Below are positions 1 to 12,099 of a stretch of DNA of 64,000 bases, in pieces. The translations under genes were made by a program, and so were the position numbers. The notes beneath the pieces were generated by a model. It was not told the origin of the DNA. It made no database searches and worked only from the letters and a program-made list of their open reading frames with translations. The first letter of the stretch is position 1. The number at the start of each line of letters is the position of its first letter. The DNA is from Luidia sarsii (Eukaryota; Echinodermata; Asteroidea; Paxillosida; Luidiidae). The stretch covers positions 8,922,895-8,986,894 of the forward strand of contig OX465119.1 of the NCBI GenBank assembly GCA_949987565.1. The letters are read 5' to 3'.

Positions 1-2
1 CG

Positions 3-90
3 TTCCCAATTTCACCGATAGAGGGCGCTATAAAGTTAATGGTGTGACCTTTGACCTCTGTATAGCGCCATCTATCGGTGAAATTGGGAA
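3..90. repeat. Short inverted repeat with GAGGGCGCT ends
   Basis: Arms 3-32 and 61-90 are reverse complements with one mismatch. A third partial copy lies near 196-222. The motif AGAGGGCGC recurs at 9728 and 12580. The rest of 91-960 holds no gene I can support. Confidence 0.7.
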
Positions 91-989
91 AGTTTTTGAG
101 CAGTCAGTTCATTTCATTTGAAAACGTTTCCAAAATGGTCAACAGAGGGCGCTCTTTTTCAATATATATTTTTTCTATTTATTTCACCTCTGCGTAGCGC
201 CCTCTATCGGTGAAATTTGGAAAGTTGGCAACTTTCGGGATAGTTCCTTTAAAGGACGCCCTTTATTAAGAAAATGTAGAGATATAATTTTTTTTTTTGA
301 AAGTTCGAACACTTTCAAAATTTCACCACAAGAGGGCGCCATACCCAGTTAGCTTGAAGGTGTCATTTCAAACGCTTGAGGGCGCGCTTTTAACCTTTGA
401 CCTTTATTTTGGTGACCTCATAAATATTAATACATTTATTACTATTTTGATTTTTGAAATTCCAAACAAATATTTATTTAGTTATTTCAATAACAAATAC
501 CAACTTCCAACTTTTTGTCAGTAGAAAAAATGTTTTATTTCAACGATCACAATACAGGTCATATTTAAATAATACATAATTTATTTGTGTAAAATTTAAT
601 TATCTTATTTAGTAAAGGAAATATCCATCGTACAGTGTATTGGGTACCAGGCCAATTTCAATAGACCCTTCATGCAAGCTAGGGAAACCCGTCGCGCGTC
701 CTTTCGATGACCACCCTTTCTTTGGCTGCTGACTCTCGCACCGACCGGACGTGCTTTTAGCCAAGGGAAGCTCACCGCAATTTACGGTCCAGACCAGTGT
801 CCGGAAACTGGCAACATTCAGCAATTCTGCCCTAACTGGACAACAAATGCTTAGTGGACTCCAAAATACTTGCCTACAAGGAGGTGTGTGTATTTTCCCT
901 GTCCTTGTGAATTTTAAATTGTTGGTTTTTTTATATTTATTTAAGGTTCGGCAACATAATTTGTCTAAATGAGTTTTCTACACGTGCCC

Positions 990-1201
990 AGTGCGCAAGC
1001 CACCGTCGGGCCGCCGGCGGCTGAGCAGCGGCAAGCGGCATCGGCACGCCGCCTTGCTACCGACAGTGGTCCGCCGATGGTTGCCGCCATTAAACCACCG
1101 CGTAAATATAATCGGTTTGCCACTTCCGGACCGCTAGCGGACCGTTGTGCACTAAAATGTGGTGGTCAAGCCGAGGTCGGACCGATGAGGGACCGACTTT
1201 G
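990..1201. repeat. GC-rich block of degenerate GGTCCGCCG/CGGACCGC motifs
   Basis: Sharp rise in GC and CpG with repeated, self-complementary CCGCCGGCGG / GGACCGCTAGCGGACC strings. Related to the block at 6000-6265. No supported reading frame. Confidence 0.55.
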
Positions 1202-1883
1202 ACACTTTTATAATATTTATGGTTCATGGAAATTATTTTAATTTGGCCTATAAAAATACCGTAGTTAAGTTTTGGCCTATTTTCGGTGTGCGTACATGCC
1301 GAATCGTCGACAGCAAACGATGGAACGATTAAAAACTTCAAACAAACATTCAGTTCCATCAAAAATACTAGAGAGGGGCTCAGTATCTTTGGTACCATCT
1401 TAAAAAAATAAATGTTGCCACAGTGAATCGGCGAGCTCAGCGAAAAAACTTACTTGTTCAGTATCGATTAACGCGTTATTAGTGTCAGTAGTCGGTTTTT
1501 GGTTTTCGGTTTTCTTATGCAGCAAGCGTGCATGGAACCAATGCACTAAAAGAATCGATACCAGCATAATGTACGACGTATTATGTTACGTGCGCGCGCA
1601 TCCGGCCGTTAAACAGCTTGAGCTTTGAATTGTCGCTATGTTTATCCCTGACCGCGATCGTGCACACCCTGCTCCCTGCTCCTACACCTAGTGTGAACTC
1701 CGTTGTTTTCCATTTCAACCCGAGGTAAGACCTGTTACTAGTGTTACTTTTTTAACATACATGTTGGCCTTTATTAAACAAATCAGTGTGGGATTTCTCG
1801 GAAGCAGCAGCTTTGTTTTCCATGTCGAGCTGTACCCAGAAGTGTCACAATTGTGGGGTCCTCCGTCCGCTGCTATCCTGACC

Positions 1884-2789
1884 GGAACCCCACACTCCAC
1901 AGATAACATGGCCTTTTTCCCATAGGCTACTGAGTACTGTGTAACGTTCACTAGTACTAGTACTAGTACTAGTAGTAGTACTAGTACTTAGTAATAGTAC
2001 TACTATAGTAGTACTACTACTATAGTAGTAATACTAGTACTTAGTAGTGTGGCATAGGGCTCAGCAGGTTCAGCGTAACTCCTAAAAGTAAAATACTGCT
2101 TCATTTGGCCCGAGATTTCTAGCGAACATGGCTTACATACCAATCACCTGAGTGCAACTGTCAATGTGGCGAAAATTTGTCGATTTCCACCAAAAAAATG
2201 GCAAAATCATCCCGGTTCGGTCGCAAGATTCAAACAGCAGCTCCGCAACTGGCAGTCTGGTCCGATCCCCTACTGTACGTCTTCGCAGCTAGCCGCTATA
2301 CCAAGTAACTTGGACCCGACAAGTCACCCTTTTTTATCAAATTTTGAAATTTCAAAATTTGATAAAAAAAGGGTGACTTGTCGGGTCCAAGTTACTCGGA
2401 CTACCGTACTACAGGAGGACCAGACTGCCAGTTGTGGAGCTGCTGTTTGAATCTTGCAACCGAAGTACCGAACCGGGTGGATTTTGCTAATTTGTTTGTG
2501 GAAATCGCCACATTTTCGCCACATTGACAGTTGCACACAGGTGATTGGTATGTAAGCCACGTTGGCTAGAAATCTTGGGCAAAATGAAGCAGTATTTTAG
2601 GAGTTATGCTGAACCTGCTGATGAGCCTATGTCACAATAAAACTAAATTTAAAAACTAAAGTCTAGTACTAGTACTACTACTAGTACTAGTAAGTTGTAG
2701 TAAAGACAAGTGAATTGTATGCATTACATACACAGTAGTCAGTACTCAGTAGCCTATGAAAAAAAGCATGGTTATCAGTGTGGGGTTCG
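1884..2789. repeat. ~0.9-kb palindromic foldback element
   Basis: Sequence reads inward from GGAACCCCACACT at 1884 and from its reverse complement ending at 2789. The arms share CATAGGCTACTGAGTACTG, CTAGTACTAG runs, GCTCAGCAGGTTCAGC, the GCTTACATACCAATCACCTG segment and GTAACTTGGACCCGACAAGTC, and meet at a near-perfect centre (AAATTTTGAAATTTCAAAATTT) near 2349. Confidence 0.85.
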
Positions 2790-2797
2790 TAGTACTA

Positions 2798-2892
2798 GTC
2801 CGAGTAACTTGGAAGTTGGACCCGACAAGTCACCCTTTTTTTTTTTATCAAATTCTGAAATTTGGAGGGACGGGTGACTGTAGGGTCCAAGG
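2798..2892. repeat. Small element with GGGTCCAAGTTACTCGGACTA ends
   Basis: A partial copy of the palindrome core: AGTCCGAGTAACTTGG, GTTGGACCCGACAAGTCACCC, a T/AT spacer, then GGGTGACTGTAGGGTCCAAGG. Similar copies lie at about 3230-3303 and 18029-18115. Confidence 0.65.
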
Positions 2893-3480
2893 ATCATGGC
2901 TATGCATATTGAGGATTCAGTGAGAATTACAGATTCCAATACTGGTCATTTTGTTTTACTCACGTTTGGGAAAAGGGAGAAAATTTCCCCTCAGTTGATC
3001 GAGAAGATTCTCTCCCATCTGACGAGCCAACAGGCGGCCATCTTTGATTTCAAATTGAAACGGTATACATATACTGTTCATGTATAAACGTAAATCGATG
3101 ACGTTTTGACAGATCTGCGTGCACAGTGGGTCTGTGTGCATGCGTGCGCGCGTACGGACCTGCCAAACTTCATCGATTTACGTGTTTACTGAAGTCCCGA
3201 TTCAAGCGCAGAATTACCCGTCATGCTTGGACCCTACAGTCACCCGATCTTCCAAATTTCAAATTTTGATAAAAAAGGGTGACCTATCGGGTCCAAGTTA
3301 CATGTCGGCATCGGCGTAAGTCGTCTCAAAAATGCCTGTCCCGACGTTGCCGACTTAGCCGAGGTTTACTGTACTCTGTTAATTCACATTTCTCAAGTCG
3401 GACCGGCAGTAAGGAATTCTAAATTTGACCAAATACTCTGTGGTTCTATTTCTCTTTCTTTTATTTCTAAGGTGATATAC

Positions 3481-3650
3481 AAAAATGTTGCAAACTGCTT
3501 ACTGACTAAAATTACCAAAATGCAAATCTTAAAATTTAGTGGGCATGACGTTTCGACCCTAGCAGTAGCAGGACCTTTCTCAAAGGCAGAGAGCCTTTGA
3601 GAAAAGTCCTGCTAGGATCGAAACATCAGGCCCACTAAATTTTAAGATCT
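3481..3650. repeat. Foldback element copy (GTGGGCCTGACGTTTCGATC family)
   Basis: AAAATTTAGTGGGCATGACG... and ...CATCAGGCCCACTAAATTTT form inverted arms around TTTCTCAAAGGCAGAGAGCC. The left flank TGCAAACTGCTTACTGACTA is shared by most copies. Confidence 0.8.
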
Positions 3651-3995
3651 TTTATTTCTAGTTAAGGTTTCAGAATTTGTTAGTTGTGCATGCAAATCAC
3701 TTACTTTGCTGAGGATAGAATTAGGTTTTAACAATGACTTTGTTGGACAAAGTTTTTTTATAAAGTTGCAAAATGTACAACATGTACTCGTTTCATAATA
3801 ATTGTCTGATCTTTGAAAAAGGTTGTACCCGTCCCATTTGTTCATTCTCTAAATTGCTGAATTGTCGTTTCAGGCATAGCAGGCAAAGAGAAAGTAGAAG
3901 AAACCCCACAATGTTTACTGCAGCACATACATCCCTTGCCATTTTGCAACCATGTTTATTTGAGTATACGTATTGGTTTTGTTTCTTTCATGCAG

Positions 3996-4096
3996 ATGCC
4001 ATCCAGAGGAACAGAGTGATCAGTAAGGCATCTGATTCAGAAATACAGCGAGAGGTTGCTCACTTTTTGAAGGGTGCTGCAGACAGATGTGGCTGA
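3996..4096 (+). CDS. Candidate terminal exon of a plus-strand gene, product unknown
   Basis: Acceptor TTTGTTTCTTTCATGCAG, phase 1 (G/AT), then DAIQRNRVISKASDSEIQRE and VAHFLKGAADRCG, stop TGA at 4094-4096. The sequence is charged, helix-like and complex. A possible 20-nt upstream mini-exon is at 3874-3893. Two AATAAA signals follow at 4280 and 4326, as expected for a 3' UTR. No family recognised; upstream exons were not found in 1-3.9 kb. Confidence 0.4.
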
Positions 4097-4279
4097 AGGA
4101 ACGACAAGTCTGTGCTGCTGCAGCTGCTAGTGCTACTGCTGCCATCTTTGATAATAATAGCGCTGACGAGCAGCAATAGGCTGCTGTTCTGATGACATCA
4201 GTTTGTTTGCAGGTGCCTAATAAGTATGGTGTGGACCAACGACAAAGGACTTTAAGTACCTTTAAAAAGCATGCCCATA

Positions 4280-4331
4280 AATAAATTGATGTCATCACTA
4301 CATGTCTATAAACAAATGCAAACTAAATAAA
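4280..4331 (+). terminator. Two AATAAA poly(A) signals downstream of the plus-strand exon
   Basis: AATAAA at 4280-4285 and again at 4326-4331, 180-235 nt after the stop of the 3996-4096 exon. Consistent with the end of that transcript; chance occurrence is possible in AT-rich DNA. Confidence 0.35.
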
Positions 4332-4439
4332 GCTGTCTTCAATGCTAATTCAGCAGATTTTTCTGGTGACAATCATGCAGTGTGTTTGGTAGGCTAAGAT
4401 AATTTAAGTGACAACTAGTTCACACATCGAAAGTTGTAG

Positions 4440-4620
4440 ACCACAGTAGAGCCGTTCCCACTACGAAAATAATCATGATTTGAATCGTGATTCAAAACCC
4501 TTTTTTTTTGGTCGTGTCCACACAGGCCAAATAATCGCCTGCGAGCCGATTGTGGTTAGCATGTGGTCGTGTTGTGCAACCGGGGATGGTGTGACTCGCT
4601 GAGGAATGTAAACAAACCCT
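4440..4620. repeat. Dispersed repeat with GAATCGTGATTCAAA and GCGAGCCGATTGTG
   Basis: The same strings recur in another arrangement at 36230-36560 in the intron between w30 and w31, so this is a dispersed element, not a gene. The rest of 4400-5360 holds nothing I can support. Confidence 0.5.
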
Positions 4621-5364
4621 GTGCTGCACTTACTGGCAGTAAGTTGCTGGCAGGAAATGCCTGCTTGCGCAATGCATCGTGGGCTTAAACAAAACACAGT
4701 TGCTATTGTTACGGCAGCCGTAACGCAACTTCCATTTTCTATAGTTACGGTACTGCAACTGCGCAAGCGCGAGGACACATGCCAGATCAAACCATGCCGG
4801 CCGTAACATGTACACTGACTTTGGAAGAGCGATGTTAGTGCGAATGGCGACGCTGCCGTCCAGCCATCGTGCTTGATCTTGATTTGTTGCATTTGCATGA
4901 TACATTCGTCATTATTTGTTGCCACTGTTTGATTAAATAAAATTTCAACGTTGATTTATAGGTAATAGATTTATAATTTGTATAGTGGTCTTTTAAACCT
5001 CCCTAAAATCGAATGACTTCTCGTATTTTCTGCCGCTACAGCACGCTAGCGAAGTCAGTACATGTACAGTACAGTGCATCGCTTACGGCTTTGTTAGGGA
5101 CCCGGTTTTTTTTGCCGATCTCACCATGCGAGAGCTTCTTATATATATGATTGTAAAAGACACCTTTTTCCATTCCGATAATGACAGGGATATTGCTTCA
5201 AGACAAGCAAATTATGTGCCTACAGCCAGAGAATATTACATCTGGTTATTTACAAATTACCTATTAATGATTACGTACAAAGAACCCTAAAAATTACTAC
5301 TGGATAAACAAGTCAAAGAATCAGTGTAGCAAAACATTAACAAAATGGTTTTTAAAATTAAAAT

Positions 5365-5490
5365 TAAAATTACTGGGCCTGACGTTTCGATCCTAGCAGG
5401 ACCTTTCTCAACGTCAGGCCCACTAATTTTAAGATTTGCATTTTGGTAATTTTAGTCAGTAAGCAGTTTGCAACATTTTTGTATATATCA
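5365..5490. repeat. Foldback element copy
   Basis: ACTGGGCCTGACGTTTCGATCC followed by the shortened arm ACGTCAGGCCCACTAA and the TAGTCAGTAAGCAGTTTGCAA flank. Confidence 0.75.
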
Positions 5491-5939
5491 CCTATAGTAC
5501 CTGTAAGAACTCTTTTTATACTTATGCCCTAAGTTGACCTGAATTCACACTGGCATCAACAATGAACTACCTTTTCGCCTCTGGCACTGGGACATCTGTC
5601 CTTCCACTAGTGATTATCTATGCAGGGAAAAGTTTGGCTAAACTGTACACACTGCATGCTTGTAGCGACAGTCCATTATTATACTAGGCCTATTACTTTA
5701 TCAAGGCCACACCATAAAAGTGCCACAGTTACCAATCAGAGTTGCTATTTTAGCGGTAAACATGTATGTACATGTACTGTACAATGAATATTTGAACTGT
5801 ATAGTTTTTTGCCACTTTAAGAAATAACAAAGTACAGTATACATGTACCATTGATGTTATACATTTCAGCCTCCGTGTGCATAATTTATGTGATTGTTGC
5901 TCAGTTTAAAGTAAAAGGGAAATGCAGGGTTCGCCGCGA

Positions 5940-6265
5940 AAGGAGCAGGGGTGGGGGTGGGGGTGGGGGGGGGGGGTGGGGGTGGGGTGGGTGTGGGACT
6001 GTAGGACGTCGGTCTCTCAGCGGTCCACCGTAGGTAGCCACCGGCTTGGTGATTGAGAGGGCGGGCCGACGTTGGTCCAATAGTGGTTTGCCGCTGGTCA
6101 TGAAATGATAGCCACGGTCCGCCAGCGGCCCGCTGGCGGCAGCCACTCGGATGCCGCTGGCGGGCCGACAGCTAACCGACGGACATTTTTTCGGCGGTCC
6201 ACCGTCGGCGGCCACCCGCGGCCCGACGAAGGTGCCGCTGGTGGACCGCCACTGGACCAACAGCC
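5940..6265. repeat. G-run and GC-rich degenerate repeat block
   Basis: GGGGGTGGGGG tract at 5948-5995, then about 270 bp of GCGGTCCACCG / GGCGGGCCGAC motifs in an AT-rich setting, related to 990-1201. Open frames here are compositional artefacts. Confidence 0.55.
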
Positions 6266-6897
6266 TATTGCTAACTGGGTGGGTGGGTATTTGTAGTCTC
6301 AAAACTGTCTACGAATGAATGTGGGAGTTTTCCTCCACCTTCCCGAATTGTGGAAAGAATTTTGGCACAAGTCCTGTGAGCTTTGACTTTTCTGAAACAA
6401 AAACACATCCAACTAAAGGCTTCCTTTAAATTAATTTCCAAGATAAATATCCAATCTGAATACATATGTTTCGGTTTTGGCACTATTACCCCCATATTTT
6501 GAGAAAGAAATAATATAAATCCAAATGCACATCCAATCCGTCAAACTCAACGAAATTTCACAAGTTTCCAGTAACCATTTTGATTCTGATGAAACATGTC
6601 TGGGTACCAGCGTGTTCAGTAAAGAACACACAGAAAAAAATAGCACCTACCGATTTACATTCCCAGTTTGAATAACTACCGGTATTAAAAAAGCCCAAAC
6701 TAGGCTAAATTATCCCAAAAGAACAAACAAGCTTAGCAAGGTGTATACCTCATAAAATTGCAATTTTAACCTTTAGTAATTGCTGGACACCTCTGAAAAC
6801 CAGTAGCCACACCGAGAGGTTAGCAATAAGTCAATCAAAAATAAACCAAACCAGCGCTGCCCCATCATTTCATAATAAGTTAAGTAAAAAATGTCTT

Positions 6898-7060
6898 CTT
6901 AAAATTTAGTGGGCCTCACGTTTCGTTCCTAGCAGGACCTTTCTCTTTCTCTTCGAGAAAGGACCTGCTAAGATCAAAACATCAGGCCTACTAAATTTTA
7001 AGATTTCCATTTTGGTAATTTTAGTAAGTAAGCAGTTTGCAACATTTTTGTATATCACTT
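6898..7060. repeat. Foldback element copy
   Basis: AAAATTTAGTGGGCCTCACG... paired with ...CATCAGGCCTACTAAATTTT, then the GTAAGTAAGCAGTTTGCAACA flank. It sits just downstream of the candidate last exon at 7089. Confidence 0.75.
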
Positions 7061-7088
7061 TAAAAGATGTCTTATTTTGGTTTTGTTT

Positions 7089-7366
7089 TCATTTCCGTGG
7101 ATCACAGAACGAGACGAGCTTTTGGATGATCATCGTGTGACCTCTACCCAGCCGATGAGTGGAACACCGAGACAACAAAGGGGTCTTCCTCAAATCTCTC
7201 CGCCATGAATTCAGCGACTGCCTCCAGTTTTGACGTCCAGATGTCCCTGGGAGAGATTCGAGTTTAGCCATGCTACCTCCGATGTTACCAAACTGTCGAA
7301 GCCATTTTTCTTGATGCTGATAGGCTTTGCACAAGCCTTGGACAATGACCCTGAGTCCCTGATGAT
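7089..7366 (-). CDS. Candidate last exon of the second minus-strand gene (apparent frameshift)
   Basis: Acceptor TTGTTTCAG, phase 1, reads DHQGLRVIVQGLCKAYQHQE then KWLRQFGNIGGSMAKLE. The literal frame stays open to a stop at 7089-7091 but becomes low-quality protein. From about 7260 another frame reads RISPRDIWTSKLEAVAEFMA and ERFEEDPFVVSVFHSSAG before TAG at 7144-7146, which looks more like real protein. One missing base near 7258-7264 would explain this. No poly(A) signal found. Family not recognised. Confidence 0.4.
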
Positions 7367-7689
7367 CTGAAACAACATAATAGATAAAAAATCCATCAAA
7401 TTTTCAGAATTTCCCAAACTAGAGAACTGGACGAGGACAAATCAATTTCATTTGATTGAAATATAATAATGATCTCGACCCCCTCCCCACCAAAAAAGAA
7501 ACCCATACTGTCATCGATCAAGATGGAAGTCTTGAAGATTTCGCCCCAAACCATGAACTATTATTTATTTAATATTTTAGTGGATCCCTTGTAAGTTGAC
7601 ATAATTAAAAGAGAGTGCCGTGTGCACTCAATGATTGTGTGCTTCACTTTAAACCCTCCCCAAAACCACTGGTATCTGGTCATCAGTCT

Positions 7690-8085
7690 GGCACAATTCA
7701 AAATTTTGGTTCGCTTTAAACTATTCCCAAGAGACTGTCTCAATTGGCCTTACAAATTCTTACATCTTTCAATCTCATGCAACCCCTGGGGGTTGAATGC
7801 GCGCAAACATCTATATTACATTGTAAGCACTTTTCGCAAGCACTTGTCAAAATTGGCCTTACAAATTCTGAATGCTGCAATTGCATGTGATGCAATCAAA
7901 ATTTGATGCAACCCCTGGGGGTTGAATGACAGCAAAGACCACAAAACCCTTTTATTGCATTGTACATGTATGTACTTTTCACAGTCTTCTAAAAGGCTTC
8001 TGTCAAAATGGGTCTTACCCATTCTGAATTCTGCGTTCACATTTCCCTACAATTTGATGCAACCCCTGGGGGTTGAACTGAAGAT
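7690..8085. repeat. Three-copy tandem repeat, period about 130-145 bp
   Basis: TGCAACCCCTGGGGGTTGAA occurs at about 7778, 7907 and 8057, each preceded by a TTACAAATTCT-like block. The rest of 7400-9230 is AT-rich intron-like DNA with no supported gene. Confidence 0.7.
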
Positions 8086-9233
8086 GACAAAACGTGTCTT
8101 AGAAATTTCAAATGCTCAATTCCATTTTATACCCAGATACCAGTCTTTTTGGACGAGGAATTAAATGTATGTAACTGATGTACATGGGTGGTTCAAGTAT
8201 GCCAGTCTATATCATTGATTCTTCTTTCATTGCGATGATCAATAAAGCGCGGTTTCTAATGTACTCAGCAAAATAATTCAATGTGATTTTTCTAAATTCA
8301 CTTCATACCTTGAGAATGACTACTTTTGGGATCAGATATTTTTCAAAGAATTTTTTTCCCTTGAGAAAGACAGCTAAAATCGAAAAATTTAGTCTTGTTT
8401 GGATGAGTAAATGTGAAATAAATTTTAGGAAGCAGTTTTACTTCCCGAAGCAGTTTTACTTTCTGGAATAATTCAAGGAATTGTTTAACACTTTGGACCA
8501 TTTTTTACTCTGCTCTAAATTTTGAGTTTCAAGTTTCATAGCACAAAATTGGCGTGACAAGAAATAATCATGTTAGGAGGAAATTCTTTTTGTTTTGACT
8601 ATATTGTATCTTTTAAACGCATTCCTAAAATAACCTGAATCAAGATATTAGCTGGCATACTTCCACCATACCATGCATTAGTGGTTAATTATGGATACGC
8701 GTAATCTGCTAACATATAACCCCAAGTTGGATGTTACTTTAAATGCATTACTCATTGCCCCCAAAAATTGCCAAAAGCATTGATAACTTTTAAAAGTGCG
8801 CAACATTTTGTGAGATGTCTATTTTTATTCTATTTACAAAGCACTTTTCTGATACGTGTACAACTGTACATGCATTCAAATTGTCGCTTCATTTCCACTT
8901 TTCTTTTTCTTAAAATTTGCATCTAGTTTACTTACAAAAGCGCGTTCAAAATTGTTGAAAAAGTATTCACATGCAGCAAAATTTGGCATGTTAACAGTTG
9001 CATCAAAGGCTCCTGGCTAAAATTCAATTCAGAAATGCCAAAATTTGTATAGATTTTCTCAAGGCAAAATATTTGTTTGTGCGGCACTTCTATGTATATT
9101 CGCATAGTTCTATGAAAGAATACAGGCTGAAATTGTTCTCCCTTTGGGCGAAAACCCTAACATTTACTCCAACTTGTTTATGGTAGCAGGTTACTACTGG
9201 TTTCAAAGGTTTCATTTCATATTCTGTGCTGAC

Positions 9234-9311
9234 CTTTTCCAAATTGCGATGACATGTCAAATTCTGACTGCGTCTTTTCTTGTTGCGCTGCCTCAGTTGC
9301 CTTAATCTGTA
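9234..9311 (-). CDS. Candidate exon of the second minus-strand gene
   Basis: 78 nt, phase 1 at both ends, acceptor TTTGCCTAG and donor AAAG/GTCAGC. It reads VQIKATEAAQQEKTQSEFDM then SSQFGK, polar and probably helical. Both flanking phases match the 12.2-kb and 7.3-kb exons, giving a continuous frame across three exons. Family not recognised. Confidence 0.42.
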
Positions 9312-9959
9312 CTAGGCAAATAAAAAACAAAATTATATGTAATGTCAAAAAGACTTGATATTAAGATTTTACGCCATTTCCTTTGGCATCAATTTCAAAA
9401 CACGAATTCATTGCATTCTAGGCTATACAACCTGTTCTGCATTTGCGCTGCAAATTAAATAAGGAAACACGGCCAACGTTCTAATCTTGCGCTGCTTAGC
9501 TGCCAAAAAACAATTAAAGAAGGTCTAACACAATATTTGAAGTGATATCTTTGGGAAGGGACTACATTGCAAGTTGAAATGTGTCCTGCTAATACAACCT
9601 GATGACTATTTACATCTGACCTTTATGCTGCATCTTTTTGGTATGCATAGAGGTCATATGCAAATTATCCTGAAGGTTATATTGTTGGGCCATTTTAATA
9701 AGCATCCTTGAAAGATGGCCTTTACCGGGAGGGCGCTATTCGTATTGGTTAAATGCCAAATGATTAGCGCCCTCTTGATTTGGGCTAACATTTCAGGGAG
9801 GCTGTTTGCAGTCTAGCTCCTTAAACCAGTTATGCGTATCCTTATTTAACCACACTGTCAAATTTGTAAGGGGGGGGATTTCAAGTTGTGACAAATAAAA
9901 ACGTGAAAGGAGATTACTCTGTTCTGTGATTTTTTTTTATTTAAAAAAATAATTATTGC

Positions 9960-10450
9960 AAAATGCGAGAGCCGGCCGGTGCGCCCTCTACTGTCTGGAA
10001 TGCTTAGCGACCTAATGGCCCGAGTACATTGGCCAGTATGCCCCAAGTCCAGCGGCACCAGACTACTGTACCACTGGCACCCCTCTCCACCAATGCTCTG
10101 CAACACATATTTCAACAAGCTCATTAGCAATGCAAGGCAGAAAGCCATGCATTGTTGGGAATGACAAAGGCCTGAACAAAGGTCAGAAAGGTTTCACTGC
10201 TGTACACTTAGATAGAGATACTTCTGTATGGGTGGGCGGGACTTCACTCCCTGTTCGGGCAAACAGGCCACTATGTTCAGACTTTTGGGGGTGAATTTTG
10301 GTTTAAAAAAAGTAAAAAAATTAAATGCCGATTTATTTGGACTCTTCCACAACATCACTAATTGAGTCCTTGACCTTCAAAATGAAGACGACTTCAGTCC
10401 AGATGATGATTTGCTGATTGGAGAAATGATATTCCAACATTTTTAGAGAA
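9960..10450 (+). repeat. Left arm of a diverged inverted duplication
   Basis: Shares AAAATGCGAG-GCCGG-CGGTGCGCCCTCTACTGTCTGG, GCGACCTAATGGCCCG, ACAAGCTCATT, TGTACACTTAGAT, AAACAGG-C and GTTCAGAC, and a GATTGGAGAAAT end, in the same order, with the reverse complement of 12100-12610. Roughly three-quarters identical by eye. Confidence 0.7.
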
Positions 10451-12099
10451 AAATATAAGTCAATTTGGTTTAAAAAACCCACAAAATTCCAAATAAAAAT
10501 CCATGAATAATCATGGTATTTAGCAAGATGCAAAAGTTTTGGGTTTTTTATACTGCCTCCAGTCGCTTGAAAAATGTAAAGAAAATTGTGCCATTTTTCC
10601 TATTACCCAGGGATATCATAGACGACATTGAGTTCATGTAGGATAAAACTACTCCTAATATAAACCTCATTTTAAATTACCTACAACCTACAATTATAAG
10701 CAAAGCACTAAAAACTTGAATAGCAAGACACTATTTAATCAATGAACACCTACTATTTAAACATATCTACTTCTTCAAAAACAGTTAAGTAAATTCGGTG
10801 AGAATTTCAAATTTGCCAAAAGTGTTTGGTCAAGTACACTTATTTATTGTTCAACTTTATTGAATTGACTAAAAGCAAGAGAAACGCTTTTGAATTGGGA
10901 ATTTTCATCAATGCTGCCAAATAGTGAAGATTTAATGGGTATCTATGTTAAATATTTTCCCCACGAAAAATCCTGATGCAATAACAATCTAGACCAACAC
11001 TATCTAAATGTGCGTCCTGATCCCTAATTTAGAGATAGAGCCTTAATTGTTTTTTAAATACCGGTAAGTGATAGGTACAAGATAATGAGGAATTGTAATC
11101 CTAACCTCAGCCAACCAAGCTTTCTGATTCCTAAAATGACATGAAGAGTTTTTATATTGATCCCTGAACTACTTATTTAAGCTAATGCTTATATTGACAG
11201 ACATAATGATAAGCTGCTCAACTACAATAGTTAAAAAGACCTTCATTGAATGTATACATTTTAGAATAGTGTCAGAATTGAAACGAAAACTGCTAAAAAC
11301 AGTGCTCTAGGAGTCTTCAATCTTAAAAGTGAATCTGGACATTGCTCAAGCCCTATCTAACATTTCTACGGTATAAATATTGTTGCTTGTAAGAAGTTAT
11401 TAATTAGATGCCTATCCTGAATTTCACTGGGTAGTATCCTCAACAAGTTAAAGGACCTGACGTTTCAAAAGAAAAGTTAACTTTGACTACTTTTAGTTAG
11501 TATCCTATCAATGCTTAGAAAGCCTAATTTAATACATGTACTTTCTGATATCTATTAACGCTGATGGTTCAAACAAGGTTTTAGCCTTCTTGTAATGTTA
11601 AAAGATTAATTAATTTGATTCTTCACTGTCTGATGATTAATACAAATAAACCTATAAGAGCATTTTTGAAGAACTGGTTAATTTGTGTATTTTGTTATCA
11701 TAGTTGATGTCTCAACTTTAAAAGGATAATTTACTTAACCGTTTTTCTTCCATCCTAGACTAGTTTTCTTTGGTCTTTAGTTGATAAGAAAATCTCCCTG
11801 CCAATGTCCTATCCTTTGTTTCAGATCTACAATAATTACCATATCCTAATTGTAATTAGGCAATATTTGTTCTATCTAATCCTAGTATGATGTAAATCGA
11901 GGTGTTCTACAAAAGTAAGAGCTGAAGACAATGCAATATCTAAAAGTCATAAAGTAATAAAGTCAAAGTAATTGGTTGGCAATATCTAAATGATTTTAGT
12001 TTAGTTTAGATACTGAAAGTTACGTTAGGAACTACACAACCCCAATGTCGTCTTTGATATCTCCCGAGTTGAGGAAAATGGCTTTCAAGAATGCAAGTG

